A DNA stretch of 64,000 bases from Myxococcales bacterium (GCA_947483555.1 CANKMW010000029.1:25293-89292); one strand, 5' to 3'. Counted from the stretch's first letter, positions 9,456 through 20,147 are shown. Notes: a model not told the origin generated them from the letters alone. Program-made: numbers and translations.

Positions 9456-10988
9456 ATGGCCCGTGCTGCGCTTCGAATGCTCCTGCTTCCCGTCGCCCTT
9501 GGCGCCTGCAGCTCGACCGTTGTTGGCGGCGACGTTCCCGAGCTCGGCGACGCCGACGCCATCGACGCGTACATCCGCACCCTGCCGTACCTTCCGACCA
9601 CGCCGCCAGGGGTCGAGGAAGGCCCGCGTACGCAGCCGGCGCGCGAGGGCGAGTATCAGTGCGTGCGCCAGAACCTGTCGGAGACCCGGCAGTTCGATCG
9701 CATCGTGGCCTACGCCGCCAACTCGGACTCGTTGTGGCCGGGCGCGATCGTCGCCGGCGACTCGGTCTACACCGGGCTGTTCAGCCAGATCGGGTTCGAG
9801 CGCCGGCCGCTGATGATCTCGGTCAGCCTCGAGAACCTGCTCGGGGCCAAGTCGGCCGAGCTCGCCGCCCCCAGCCTGTCGAACTACCGCGAGGCGGTGA
9901 GCCACATCCTGCAAGCCGAGATCAGCGGCGCCACGCCGGCCAACATCTTCTCGGAGATCGAGGAGGTCCACTCCGACGAGCAGCTCGCCCTGGCGCTGGG
10001 CGCCGAGGTGTCGTGGCTCGGCTCGGCGGCCAGCATCGCGGCGTCGTTCGACTGGTCGCAGCAAGAGACCAAGAGTCGGTACGTCGTGAAGTACACCCAG
10101 GCTTACTACACGGTCGATCTCGACGCGCCGGCGCGGCCGAGCGACTTCTTCGCCGACGCGGTCACCCTCGACGACGTCGAGGCGCGGGTCGCGGCCGGCA
10201 ACCCGCCACTCTACGTCGCCAGCGTGACCTACGGTCGGATGGTGGTGTTCACGTTCGAGAGCGAGTACTCGGCCGAGGAGATGGGCGCCGCGCTCGAGTT
10301 CGCGTACTCGGGCGGCGTCGACGTCTCCGGCGACGTGTCGGTGACCTACAAGGACATCATCTCGAAGTCGAAGATCACCGCCTTCATCCTCGGTGGCTCG
10401 GGCGGCGAGGCGGCGCGCACCATCGACAGCTACCCGGCGTTGATCGAGTTCATCAAGGCCGGCGGCAACTACTCGAAGGACTCCCCGGGCGCGCCGATCG
10501 CCTACAAGCTGAACTACATGCGCGACAACTCGCCGGGCCGGATGTCCTTGACCACCGACTACGAGCTCGAGGAGTGCGAGCGCGTCAGCCAGAAGGTCAA
10601 GGTCACGCTCAAGAACATCCGCGTCGAGAGCGATGGCGGCGACGCCGGCGACGACCTCGAGCTGTACGGCCGGATCTGGGCCCAGGGCGAGAGCGCCGCC
10701 ACCCTGTTCGACAAGGGCACCGGCACCTACGTCGTCATCCGCGAGGGCCAGACCTGGCCGCAGGGCGCGTTCGTCGGCGAGGCGATCATCGAGGTCCGGC
10801 CCCAGGCCGGGCAGGTGATCCAGCTCGGCGCCGACCTGACCGACTACGATCCGATCTCCGCCAACGATCACATGGGCCGCGACGTGGTCAACGCCGCGTT
10901 CGAGGCCGGCTGGCGCCGCGACGTGACGGTGATGCTGACCGGCGACGAGGCCCGGGTCCTGGTGACCTTCGGCCTGCAGCCGATCTGA
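9456..10988 (+). CDS. Cholesterol-dependent-cytolysin-like lipoprotein (thiol-activated cytolysin family)
   Basis: About 510 residues. MARAALRMLLLPVALGAC is a lipoprotein signal with lipobox LGAC. The next ~370 residues follow the thiol-activated cytolysin fold in order: SLWPGAIVAGDSVYTGLF (domain 1), PLYVASVTYGRMV (domain 3), AFILGGSGGEAART with the conserved Gly pair, and PGAPIAYKLNYMRDN. Family members oligomerise into large beta-barrel pores. After the domain 3 equivalent (about residue 385) the usual domain 4, with its Trp-rich undecapeptide, is absent. In its place is a beta-sandwich-like segment (KVKVTLKNIRVESDGGD... LELYGRIW) that could bind a different receptor. A strong sigma-54 promoter lies directly upstream. 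It is probably surface- or outer-membrane-anchored; pore formation is inferred. Confidence 0.85.
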   Translation: MARAALRMLLLPVALGACSSTVVGGDVPELGDADAIDAYIRTLPYLPTTPPGVEEGPRTQPAREGEYQCVRQNLSETRQFDRIVAYAANSDSLWPGAIVAGDSVYTGLFSQIGFERRPLMISVSLENLLGAKSAELAAPSLSNYREAVSHILQAEISGATPANIFSEIEEVHSDEQLALALGAEVSWLGSAASIAASFDWSQQETKSRYVVKYTQAYYTVDLDAPARPSDFFADAVTLDDVEARVAAGNPPLYVASVTYGRMVVFTFESEYSAEEMGAALEFAYSGGVDVSGDVSVTYKDIISKSKITAFILGGSGGEAARTIDSYPALIEFIKAGGNYSKDSPGAPIAYKLNYMRDNSPGRMSLTTDYELEECERVSQKVKVTLKNIRVESDGGDAGDDLELYGRIWAQGESAATLFDKGTGTYVVIREGQTWPQGAFVGEAIIEVRPQAGQVIQLGADLTDYDPISANDHMGRDVVNAAFEAGWRRDVTVMLTGDEARVLVTFGLQPI

Positions 10989-11045
10989 GCCGCCGCGGAA
11001 GGGCCAATGGCCAATCATGACAGTTTCTGCTATCGATGGTGAACC

Positions 11046-11306
11046 ATGAACATCTCGCTCACACCCGAGCTGGAGGCGGTCGTCGATCAGCGCGTTCAAT
11101 CGGGGCGCTACGCGTCGGCCAGCGAGGTCGTGCGTGAGGCGCTACGTCTCCTGGAGGAACGTGATCGTCTGCGGGAGCTGCGGTTCCTGGAGCTTCGGCG
11201 TGACGTCGCGGCTGGCGTGACCGAGCTCGACCGCGCGGCGGTGGTGCCGCTCGACGTCGCGAAGATCAAGGCGGCCGGGCGCAGGATCCTGCGCAAGCGC
11301 CCCTGA
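11046..11306 (+). CDS. parD: ParD-family antitoxin
   Basis: An 86-residue ribbon-helix-helix antitoxin. MNISLTPELEAVVDQRVQSG is the DNA-binding strand and first helix, and YASASEVVREALRLLEERD is the second; this order is diagnostic for ParD. The C-terminal tail would wrap the toxin. The stop overlaps the ParE start by 1 nt (TGATG), so the pair is co-translated. ParD normally represses its own operon; an operator is not obvious in the 57 nt upstream. Confidence 0.9.
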   Translation: MNISLTPELEAVVDQRVQSGRYASASEVVREALRLLEERDRLRELRFLELRRDVAAGVTELDRAAVVPLDVAKIKAAGRRILRKRP

Positions 11307-11593
11307 TGCGTCGCGTCCAGCAGTCACGGCTTGCCGCCGCTGACCTCCTCGACATCTGGCTCCATATCGCAACCGCCGACCTCACCGCCGCTGACCGCCT
11401 GCTCGATCGCATCGACCGCACCTGCTCGACCTTGGCCGCGTCGCCCGAGCTGGGCCGATCCCGCGAGGAGCTGGCACCGGGTCTGCGCAGCTTCCCGGTG
11501 GCGCGCTACGTCATCTTCTACCGGCGAAGCCGCACCGGGATCGAGCTGGCCCGCGTCCTCCACGGTGCCCGCGACCTCGACCTTTTGTTCTAG
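11306..11593 (+). CDS. parE: ParE-family toxin (RelE/ParE superfamily)
   Basis: A 95-residue protein coupled to the ParD gene. LAAADLLDIWLHIA near the N-terminus, LAASPELGRSREELAPGLRSFPVARYVIFYRR in the middle and VLHGARDL at the end are the standard ParE sequence blocks. ParE toxins poison DNA gyrase in characterised cases; that target is inferred from the family. Confidence 0.9.
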   Translation: MRRVQQSRLAAADLLDIWLHIATADLTAADRLLDRIDRTCSTLAASPELGRSREELAPGLRSFPVARYVIFYRRSRTGIELARVLHGARDLDLLF

Positions 11594-11610
11594 CCGGTTC
11601 GAGCCGGGTG

Positions 11611-12897
11611 CTACTCGGTGCGCTGGATGATGTGCATCCCGAACTGCGACTTCACGACCCCGGTCTCGCCCAGGTTGAGGCGCAGGCCCAGATCCTTGAA
11701 CGGCTGCACCAGACCGGCGTCGGGTGACACGTCGTAGCCCTCGCCGGAGGCGGCCGAACCCGGGTCCTCGGACAGCTCCTTCATCAGGGCCTCGACCTTC
11801 TCGCCTTTCTTGAGGCGGCCGAGGGTCTTCTTGACCAGCTTCTCCAGGTCGGCGCGGCTGCGCTTGGTGGCGCGCGCGTCTCCCGAGTTGACCTCGGTCC
11901 AGCCGAGCAGGATGTGCTTGACCTTGCTCTTCTGGGTCACCAGCGGGCGGGCCAGGATGTCGGCCGACTCGAGCGTGTCGGGCGGCGGCGGCGGTAGCCG
12001 CTTGATCACGTGCCAGCCGAACGGCGAGATGACCATGCCGGCCTCGCCGACCGCGAGCCGCAGCGACAGGTCGCGGAACGGCGGCACCATCTGACCGTTG
12101 GCGCTGACGTCGTAGACGCGCGCGTTGTCCTTGGAGCCGGGGTCCTCGGAGAACTCCTTCATGAGCGCCGCCATGTCGCCGCCGACGCGCACCTTGTCGA
12201 GGATCTCCTTGGCGACCTTGTCGGCGGCCGCCTTGTCGCGCGCCGCGGCGCGCGGATCCTGATCGGGGCGCGCGGCCGGCACACCCTTCCAGCCGATGAG
12301 GACGTGCTGCACCTGCACCGGGCCGGGGTTGGCCGGCCGGGCCAGGATGTCGTTCGACGCCAGCGGGTCGGGCGGCGGCGGCGGCGGCGGCACCACCCGG
12401 ATCATCACGTGGTAGCCGAACTGGGTCTTGACGATGCCGGCCTCGTGCTCCTTGAGGCGCAGTCCGAGCTGCTTGAACTCGGGCACGAACGGGGCGTCGG
12501 CCTTGATCACGTACGGCTCACCGCGCAGCGAGCCCGGATCCTCCGAGTGTTCCTTGACCAGCGCGTCGATGGCGTCGGGCTTGGCGCGCAGCTTGGCGAG
12601 CACCTCCTTGGCCAGCTTGGCGGCGTCGGCGTTGGAGCGCGCCTTGGCGCGCTTGTCCATGCGGCCGCCGTAGACCGACTCGAGCTCCTTCCAGCCCAGC
12701 AGCACGTGCTTGACCTGCGACTCGGCGACCGTGTCGGTGCGCGCCAGCAGGTCCTTGCTGTCGATGTCGGCGACGTCGCCGGGGGCGCTGGCGCCGCCCG
12801 ATCCGGACGTGCCAGCCTTGGTCTTGTCGTTCTGGTCGGCCTTCTGGCACCCCGCCGCGAGGGCGACCAGGGCCAGGAGCAAGGGGATGGTGCGCAT
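11611..12897 (-). CDS. Peptidylprolyl isomerase lipoprotein with three parvulin domains
   Basis: A 428-residue exported lipoprotein (MRTIPLLLALVALAAGC). It contains three tandem parvulin-type domains, each opening with a VKHVLLGW / VQHVLIGW / VKHILLGW strand (near residues 60, 195 and 325). Each continues with 'SEDPGS', a Pro/Phe loop, and a closing 'FGYHVMIR', 'FGWHVIKR' or 'FGMHIIQR' strand. Domains 1 and 2 are linked by Pro-rich segments. It likely acts as a periplasmic folding catalyst or chaperone for outer-membrane or secreted proteins. Three catalytic-type domains in one lipoprotein is more than SurA (two) or PrsA (one). Confidence 0.88.
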   Translation of the reverse strand: MRTIPLLLALVALAAGCQKADQNDKTKAGTSGSGGASAPGDVADIDSKDLLARTDTVAESQVKHVLLGWKELESVYGGRMDKRAKARSNADAAKLAKEVLAKLRAKPDAIDALVKEHSEDPGSLRGEPYVIKADAPFVPEFKQLGLRLKEHEAGIVKTQFGYHVMIRVVPPPPPPPDPLASNDILARPANPGPVQVQHVLIGWKGVPAARPDQDPRAAARDKAAADKVAKEILDKVRVGGDMAALMKEFSEDPGSKDNARVYDVSANGQMVPPFRDLSLRLAVGEAGMVISPFGWHVIKRLPPPPPDTLESADILARPLVTQKSKVKHILLGWTEVNSGDARATKRSRADLEKLVKKTLGRLKKGEKVEALMKELSEDPGSAASGEGYDVSPDAGLVQPFKDLGLRLNLGETGVVKSQFGMHIIQRTE

Positions 12898-12922
12898 ATG
12901 CGGCGCATCCTAGCCGGATCCG

Positions 12923-14019
<1,097 letters not shown>

Positions 14020-14023
<4 letters not shown>

Positions 14024-15603
14024 CGGTCCTCACCCTTCTTGAACAGGTTGCCGAACTTCTGGAAGCCCTTGGCAGCGGCGCTCGGCGTCGTGGCCGCCGG
14101 CGCGCCGGCGCCCTGCGGGTGGAGGACGGCGGCCAGCTCCTTCTTGTTCTCGGCGTAGCGCAAGGCGACCTCCTCGAGCAGGCGACCGGCGCGGACGTGC
14201 TCGGCGAGCGAGTCGTCGAGCCGGATCATGCCGAACGCGCGCCCGCGCTGCTGCAGGCTGCCGACCTGGTACAGCTTGTTGTCGCGGATCAGCGCCGCCA
14301 GCGGGATCACGCCGGTGAGCAACTCGACCGCGACCACCACGCCCTCGCCGTCGGCCGACGGCAGCAGGCGCTGCGCGACCACGAACTTGAGCGCCGCGGC
14401 CAGCGAGGTCCGGACCTGCTGCTGGTCGTCGGGAGGGAACATGTCGATCAGGCGGTCGAGGGTCTTGGCCGCCGACGGCGTCGACATGGTGGCCATCACC
14501 AGGTGCCCGGTCTCGGCGGCGGTGAGCGCGATCTCGACGGTCTCGCGATCGCGCAGCTCGCCGATGACGATCACGTCGGGGTCCTCGCGCAGCGACGCCT
14601 TGAGCGCGGTCGCGAAGCTGCGCGTGTGCGACCCGACCTCGCGCTGCGACACCACCGACTTGCGGCGTGGGTACACGATCTCGACCGGATCCTCGATGGT
14701 GAGGATGTGGTGGGCCTTGTGGGTGTTGATCAGCTCGACCAGCGCCGCCAGCGTGGTGGTCTTGCCGTGGCCGCTGGGACCGGCGATCACCACCAGGCCC
14801 TGGTGGTAGGTGGTGACCCGGGCCAGCTCCTTGGGCAGGCCGAGATGCTCGAGCGATGGCGGGACCTGGGAGATCAGGCGAAAGCTGCCCTTCAGGCCCA
14901 GGCGGACGCGGGAGATGTTGGCGCGCACGCGGCCGCCGCCCTCGATCTCGAGCGCGGTGTCGACGTAGCCGCGCTCCTCGAGCTGGGCCCGCTGCGCGCC
15001 GTCGAGGAGCGGGCGCAGGAGATCGTCGACCGCCGCCGCCGACATGGAGTCGCCGAGCGTGACCAGCGTGCCGAGCACGCGCGCCTGCGGCTCGCGCTCG
15101 GCGGCCAGGTGGAGGTCGGTGGCGCCGCGCTGCCGGGCCTCGCGCACCAGCCCGCCGAAGTCGCTGGCCGAGGCCGCCGCCGTGCGCGCCGCGGCGCTCC
15201 GCGTCGGTCGCTTGACCCGGGCCCGGCTGTGGGTGCTCGACGGCGGCAGGGCCGGCTCCGGCTTGGCGCCACTCTGCGTCGGCGGTCGCGCCCGCGTCGC
15301 GCGCCGGGTCCGGACCGCCCGCGTCATGCGCACCATGACCTCGGCGCCGAACGGCTTGACCTCGACGGCGATCGTCTTGTCGCCGACGGTCACCGACGGC
15401 GAGCTGCCGTGGCCAGCGTCGATCAGGGCGGCGATCGGCGTCCCGGCGACCAGCAGCGCCAGCTGTTCGCGCGAGACGTCAGCCTTGCTGACGGCGCGGT
15501 ACTCGCTGCCCTGACGGACCGCCACCGGGCGGCCGGTCGCGATCACGACCTCGCTGACCTCGTCACGATCGAGGAACGCGATCAGCTTGGCGAGCTGCGA
15601 CAC
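14020..15603 (-). CDS. PilT-like ATPase with an extra N-terminal domain
   Basis: A 527-residue protein with a GTG start. Residues about 160-490 form a PilT-type ATPase: DLHLAAEREP, Walker A GPSGHGKTT (about 273), ILTIEDPVEIV, DVIVIGELRDRET and the altered His box VMATMSTPSA. The first 100 residues are a second, diverged copy of the N-terminal PAS-like domain, joined by a basic Ala/Arg/Pro linker. The tail (FQKFGNLFKKGEDR) is basic. The ATGA overlap with pilT argues that the two ATPases work together on the same pilus machine, as PilT/PilU pairs do. Confidence 0.85.
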
Positions 15604-15625
15604 CCGGCGATGCTATCAGGTCCGG

Positions 15626-16102
15626 TCACGGGACCGGCGCGGGCGGCGCGCGCAGCGTCGCGATCGCCGCCGCCAGGGCGACCACCACGGCGACGGCGAA
15701 GAACCACGCGCCGCGCGCGACCTCGAGGCCCGGCAGGTCGGGGCGCTGGAGCAGGAACACGCCACCGGCGACCATCGACGTCATCGCGGCGATCGTCGCG
15801 ATCCCGGCCGCCAGCCGCCCGGCGCGGCGCGCGGCGAGGGCGCCGGCCAGCGCGACCAGCACCACCGCGGCGATCATCCCGGCCGCCCACGTCGCGATGC
15901 CGGCGCGCTCCCACACCTCGCTACCTCCGGCCCACGCCAGGGTGCCGTTCTCGCACCGGCCGTCGAAGCAGCGCTGGGTCGACACCGGTCCCACGCCGAC
16001 CTCGCCGATCGTCCACCAGTGTCCACCCTGCACCGCGAGGGCGAAGCAGCCCGCCGCGACGATGGCGGCAGCGATGGTGATCAAGCGTCGCGGCAGGGAC
16101 AT
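15626..16102 (-). CDS. Four-helix membrane protein of unknown function
   Basis: From the ATG at 16102 this encodes 158 residues (MSLPRRLITIAAAIVAAG...). It has about four hydrophobic segments and a loop containing two cysteines (QRCFDGRCENG) between helices 1 and 2. The longer open frame to 17254 on this strand is antisense to the peptidase gene and is not used. It lies 22 nt downstream of the PilT-like ATPase start on the same strand but is transcribed toward it. No function assigned. Confidence 0.6.
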   Translation of the reverse strand: MSLPRRLITIAAAIVAAGCFALAVQGGHWWTIGEVGVGPVSTQRCFDGRCENGTLAWAGGSEVWERAGIATWAAGMIAAVVLVALAGALAARRAGRLAAGIATIAAMTSMVAGGVFLLQRPDLPGLEVARGAWFFAVAVVVALAAAIATLRAPPAPVP

Positions 16103-16213
16103 GGCGGGGCATTCTTGAGGGGCCTCGGGGGGCGGGCGCAACAAGAATCGCGCGGTCGAATGTTGGCGCGGATGGTTGATCGCAACCGCCTCGATGCCAA
16201 AAACTGGACACTC

Positions 16214-17167
16214 ATGGTTCTCCGCGCTCCGATCCTGGCTGCTGTGCTCGCGGTGGCGATCGCCGCACCTGCCGCGCCGGCCCACGCGGACCAACCGCTC
16301 GCGGACAACCCGCTCGTCCTCGCGGACAACCCGGTGGACCCATTCCGCCCCGCCGACAAACCGGTGGTCCTGAGCGAGGCGCGCCGCGCCGAGTCGAAGG
16401 ACCCATTCCGCCCCGTCCTCGACTGGGCGTCGATCGTCGGCCGCTACAGCGGGGTGACGGCGCAGGCCGGGGCCTGGCTTGCCCAGATCCCCGAGCTGGC
16501 CACCACGTTCGCGACCCGGCTGCAGGTGCAGGTGCGCGATCTCGCCGCTGGATCGCAGTCGATGCTGGCGCGACTCGTGCTGCTGGTCCCGATGGCTCCC
16601 GACCTGAGGCCATTGTTGGCGTCGCCGGTGCCGGGCGTCGAGAGCTCGGGTTTCGGATGGCGCCGCGATCCGATCCACCGCGGCAACAAGTTCCACAAGG
16701 GCACCGACTTCCGCGCCGACCGCGGCACGCCGGTCTACGCCGCCGGCGCTGGCCTGGTGGCGTTCACTGGACGCCAGCGCGGCTACGGCAACGTCATCTA
16801 CGTCGATCACGGCGGTGGGCTGGTCACGCGCTACGCGCACCTGGCGCGCATCGAGGTTCACGCCGGCGCCGCGATCGATGCCGGCGGGCGCATCGGCCAG
16901 GTCGGCTCGACGGGGCGCACGACCGGGCCGCATCTGCATTTCGAGGTCCGGATCGAGGGGCGCGCGGTCGACCCGACCCTGGCGGTGCACGTGGCGGAGC
17001 TCCAGCGCACCGATCTCTTCGCGGCCCAGGTGGCCGGTCTGGGCCTGGCGCCGGAAGCTCAGGCCCGGCGCGTCGATCGCCATGATCCCGTGCGGCCCCG
17101 CACCGCCGACACCGGCAAGCGGCCGGAACGGCGTGGCGCGCCGGCGCGCGATCGCACGCTCTGGTAG
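16214..17167 (+). CDS. M23-family (LytM) peptidoglycan peptidase, exported
   Basis: A 317-residue protein. I use the ATG at 16214 because it opens a clean signal peptide (MVLRAPILAAVLAVAIAA); in-frame ATGs at 16160 and 16172 would extend it with a charged stretch. Residues about 135-260 form a LytM domain: GWRRDPIHRGNKFHKGTDF supplies the first zinc His and Asp (near 160), and GPHLHFEV supplies the HxH (near 239). Both metal sites are intact, so it should cut cell-wall cross-bridges. The N-terminal region repeats the short motif DPFRP twice. The basic tail ends PARDRTLW. Confidence 0.9.
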   Translation: MVLRAPILAAVLAVAIAAPAAPAHADQPLADNPLVLADNPVDPFRPADKPVVLSEARRAESKDPFRPVLDWASIVGRYSGVTAQAGAWLAQIPELATTFATRLQVQVRDLAAGSQSMLARLVLLVPMAPDLRPLLASPVPGVESSGFGWRRDPIHRGNKFHKGTDFRADRGTPVYAAGAGLVAFTGRQRGYGNVIYVDHGGGLVTRYAHLARIEVHAGAAIDAGGRIGQVGSTGRTTGPHLHFEVRIEGRAVDPTLAVHVAELQRTDLFAAQVAGLGLAPEAQARRVDRHDPVRPRTADTGKRPERRGAPARDRTLW

Positions 17168-17241
17168 CCACGACGGCGCTGCCCGGGCCGCGGTCGGACG
17201 TGGTTGGTCCACGGATTGCGTAGCTGCACCGGCAGCCCCGC

Positions 17242-19695
17242 ATGACGTCAGCACGCAAGCTCGAGCTCGCTGCGCGATACACCGCGTGGCTCCGCCGCCG
17301 GTGGCTGCTCATCACCGTCGTGAGCGCGGCCGCGTTCGCCGCCGCGGCGTGGCTGGTCGCGTTCCGCCTCCCGCTGCACGCCGACTTCTCGCACCTGCTG
17401 CCGCCCGATGCGCCGGCGGTGCGCGACCTGCGCCGTCTCGAGGCGCGGGTCGCGGCCCAGGACGCGATGCTGGTGCTGGTGGTGTCGCGCGACGCGGCGG
17501 CGCGCGCGGCGGCGGCGGCGGCGATGGCGGCGCGGGCGCGGACCTTCTCGCCGGCGCTGGTGGCGCGGGTCGAGGACGACGACGCCGCCCTGCGCGACTT
17601 CCTGCGCCAGCGCCGTCACCTGTTCGTGCCGCTCGACGACCTGCGCGCGGCGCGCGACGCCCTGGCGGCGCGCATCGAGCAGGCCAAGCTCGAGGCCAAC
17701 CCGCTGTTCGTCGATCTCGACGACCAGGCGAGCTCCGCCGAGGCGGCGGCCACGACCGGCCGGCTCGACGAGCTCCGCGACCGCCGTCGCGACGCCGAGG
17801 CGCGCCTCGATCGCTCCGGTCACGTCTCCGCCGCCGGCGACGTGCAACTCGTGGTGGTGCGCACCACGTTCGCCAAGACCGACGTCGACGCCAGCCGCCG
17901 CCTGCACGACGCCCTGGCCCGGGCCCGAGCCGAGGTGCTGGCCACCATCCCCGGCGTCAGCGTCGGATTTGCCGGCGGCACCGAGGTGTCGCTGACCGAG
18001 CACGACTCGTTGCGCCGCGGGATGGTGCTGTCGAGCGTGGTGACCTCGCTGCTGGTCGGGCTGGTCCTGATCCTGTACTTCCGCAGCCTGCGCCTGCTCG
18101 CGGTGCTGGGCGGCGTGCTGATCGTGGCGACCACGGTCTCGTTCGGCGTCGCGGTGTTCACCGTCGGGCATCTCAACGCCGCGACCGCCTTCCTCGGCGC
18201 CATCATCGCCGGCAACGGCGTCAACTACGGCATCCTGCTCATCGCCCGCTACCTCGAGGAGCGGCGAGGTCACGAGCCCGACCCGGCCATGGCCCGCGCG
18301 CTGGCCGGGACGCTGCGACCGACGCTGGTGGCGTCGCTCGGGGCGGCGATCGCGTACGGTTCGCTGGCGGCGACCGCGTTTCGCGGCTTCTCCGACTTCG
18401 CGATCATCGGCTCGATCGGCATGCTGGTGTGCTGGGCGGCGTCGTACACCGTGCTGCCGGCGCTGGTGCTGCGCGTGGCGCCGGCGTCCCGCCGGGCCGG
18501 CGGCGCGCCGGTGCTGGGCAGCGTGCTGGCTCGGTTGTTCGGGTTTCGCCGCTCCGGGCGGGTGCTGGCGGCGGCGGCGATCGCCGCCACCATCGCCGGC
18601 TGGGTCACGTACCGCTATCTCGCCGACGATCCGTTCGAGTACAACATCCGCAACCTGCGCTCCGACGGCCAGGCCGCGGTCGAGGCCCGCGACTGGATGG
18701 CGCGCAGCGACGTGGCGTTCGGCAAGGGGATCGGCGGCCAGACCTACATCGCCACCGACAGCCTCGACGAGGTGCGCGAGATCGCGGCGGCGCTCGAGCG
18801 TGCCGAGCACGCGTGGGAGCCGCCGGCCATCGGTCGGGTCCGCTCGATCATCGACGTCTTGCCCGAGCGCCAGCTCGAGAAGCTCGCGGTGCTGGTCGAG
18901 ATCCGCGCCTTGCTCGACGACGATGCCCTCGACGCGCTCGATGATGACCGCCGCCGCGAGCTGATGGCGTTGCGGCCGCCTGGCGAGCTGGCCCCGATCA
19001 CGATCGACAGCCTGCCCGCGGAGCTGGTGCGGAACCTGACCGAGCGCGATGGGCGGGTCGGCCTGATCATCGGCGTCCGCCCCGATCTGGCGCTCGACGA
19101 GTGGAACGGCAAGGACCTGTCGCGCTTCGCGCGCACCGTGCGGCGGGTCGCGCTCGGCGACGGCCGCTCCGTGACCGCATCGGGATCGAGCGTGGTGTTC
19201 GCCGACATCCTCGACGCCATCCAGCACGACGGCCTGCGGGTCACGGCGCTGGCGGTGGCGGGGCTGGTGTTGATGGTGCTGCTGGTGGTCGGGACCGATG
19301 CCCGCGCGGTGGCGGTGCTGGTCGCCACCGCCGGCGGCGGACTCGGCATGGTCGCGCTGTGCGCGTTGCTCGACCTCAAGGTCAACTTCCTCGACTTCGT
19401 GGCGCTGCCCATCACCCTCGGCCTCGGCGTCGACTACGCCATCAACGTCGCCCACCGCCACCGCGAGGCTGGCGACGCCGCCGACACGCTGCGCACGGTG
19501 GGCAGCGCCGTCTTCGTCTGCTCGCTGACCACGATCATCGGCTACGGCTCCTTGCTGGCGTCGGAGAACCTGGCCATCCGGGGCTTCGGGACGGCGTCGC
19601 TGATCGGCGAGGTCTCGTGCCTGGCGACGGCGCTGCTGCTGGTGCCAGCGATCGTGTCGCGTGGCCGAGGCGAAAGACGCCCTGCGCTTCCGTAG
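17242..19695 (+). CDS. RND/MMPL-family transporter
   Basis: An 817-residue inner-membrane protein with two symmetric halves. Each has a leading helix (LLITVVSAAAFAAAAW; LAAAAIAATIAGW), a large periplasmic domain, and a cluster of five to six helices (VVTSLLVGLVLILYFRSLRLL...; ALAVAGLVLMVLLVVGTDA...). Conserved MMPL features are GNGVNYGILLIARYLEE and LGLGVDYAINVAHRHRE. Related proteins export lipids such as hopanoids (HpnN) or other hydrophobic compounds using the proton gradient. The substrate is not evident. The gene stands alone; the next ORF begins 17 nt downstream and may be co-transcribed. Confidence 0.88.
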   Translation: MTSARKLELAARYTAWLRRRWLLITVVSAAAFAAAAWLVAFRLPLHADFSHLLPPDAPAVRDLRRLEARVAAQDAMLVLVVSRDAAARAAAAAAMAARARTFSPALVARVEDDDAALRDFLRQRRHLFVPLDDLRAARDALAARIEQAKLEANPLFVDLDDQASSAEAAATTGRLDELRDRRRDAEARLDRSGHVSAAGDVQLVVVRTTFAKTDVDASRRLHDALARARAEVLATIPGVSVGFAGGTEVSLTEHDSLRRGMVLSSVVTSLLVGLVLILYFRSLRLLAVLGGVLIVATTVSFGVAVFTVGHLNAATAFLGAIIAGNGVNYGILLIARYLEERRGHEPDPAMARALAGTLRPTLVASLGAAIAYGSLAATAFRGFSDFAIIGSIGMLVCWAASYTVLPALVLRVAPASRRAGGAPVLGSVLARLFGFRRSGRVLAAAAIAATIAGWVTYRYLADDPFEYNIRNLRSDGQAAVEARDWMARSDVAFGKGIGGQTYIATDSLDEVREIAAALERAEHAWEPPAIGRVRSIIDVLPERQLEKLAVLVEIRALLDDDALDALDDDRRRELMALRPPGELAPITIDSLPAELVRNLTERDGRVGLIIGVRPDLALDEWNGKDLSRFARTVRRVALGDGRSVTASGSSVVFADILDAIQHDGLRVTALAVAGLVLMVLLVVGTDARAVAVLVATAGGGLGMVALCALLDLKVNFLDFVALPITLGLGVDYAINVAHRHREAGDAADTLRTVGSAVFVCSLTTIIGYGSLLASENLAIRGFGTASLIGEVSCLATALLLVPAIVSRGRGERRPALP

Positions 19696-19712
19696 GGTAC
19701 CCTCGGGTCCCG

Positions 19713-20147
19713 ATGTCCCGGCGATTCACCAGCTTCGATGACGTGATCGCCGCGATCGGCGGCGACCTGCCAGTGGCGACCTCGCCGTGGACCACGTCGC
19801 AGCACCTGGTCCACTGCGCGCAGAGCATCGAGTACACCATCAGCGGGTATCCACAGATGAAGCCGGCCGTGGTCCGCGCCACGATCGGCAAGCTGGTCAA
19901 GCGCCGCTTCCTGGCCCGGGGCGAGATGTCCCACGACACCGCGGCGCCGGTGGCCGGCGCGCCGGCGCTCGACGCGACCGTGCCGGTGGCGTCCGCGAAG
20001 GTGCGACTGCGGGTCGCGATCGCCGCCTTCCATGCCCACGGCGGGCCGTTCGCGCCCCACCTGGTCTACGGACGGTGCAGTCGGGACGAGTACGAGCGGC
20101 TGCAGTGCATGCACGTCGCCGATCACCTGCGGGCACTGACGTCGTAG
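19713..20147 (+). CDS. DUF1569 / DinB-like four-helix protein
   Basis: A 144-residue protein starting MSRRFTSFDDVIAAIGG. It contains the pattern of DUF1569 (a DinB-like family): SPWTTSQHLVHCAQSIEYTISGYP near the N-terminus, and GPFAPHLVYGRCSRDEYERLQCMHVADHLRAL at the end. The His residues in these two blocks are the usual metal-binding positions of the DinB/YfiT fold. Possible role: a metal-dependent thiol-linked transferase; no substrate is known. Confidence 0.7.
   Translation: MSRRFTSFDDVIAAIGGDLPVATSPWTTSQHLVHCAQSIEYTISGYPQMKPAVVRATIGKLVKRRFLARGEMSHDTAAPVAGAPALDATVPVASAKVRLRVAIAAFHAHGGPFAPHLVYGRCSRDEYERLQCMHVADHLRALTS

Noticed and set aside
8388..11099. A 903-residue minus-strand protein opposite the cytolysin gene
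   Set aside because: The region beyond 9284 is a shadow of the cytolysin reading frame; only the first part has independent features.
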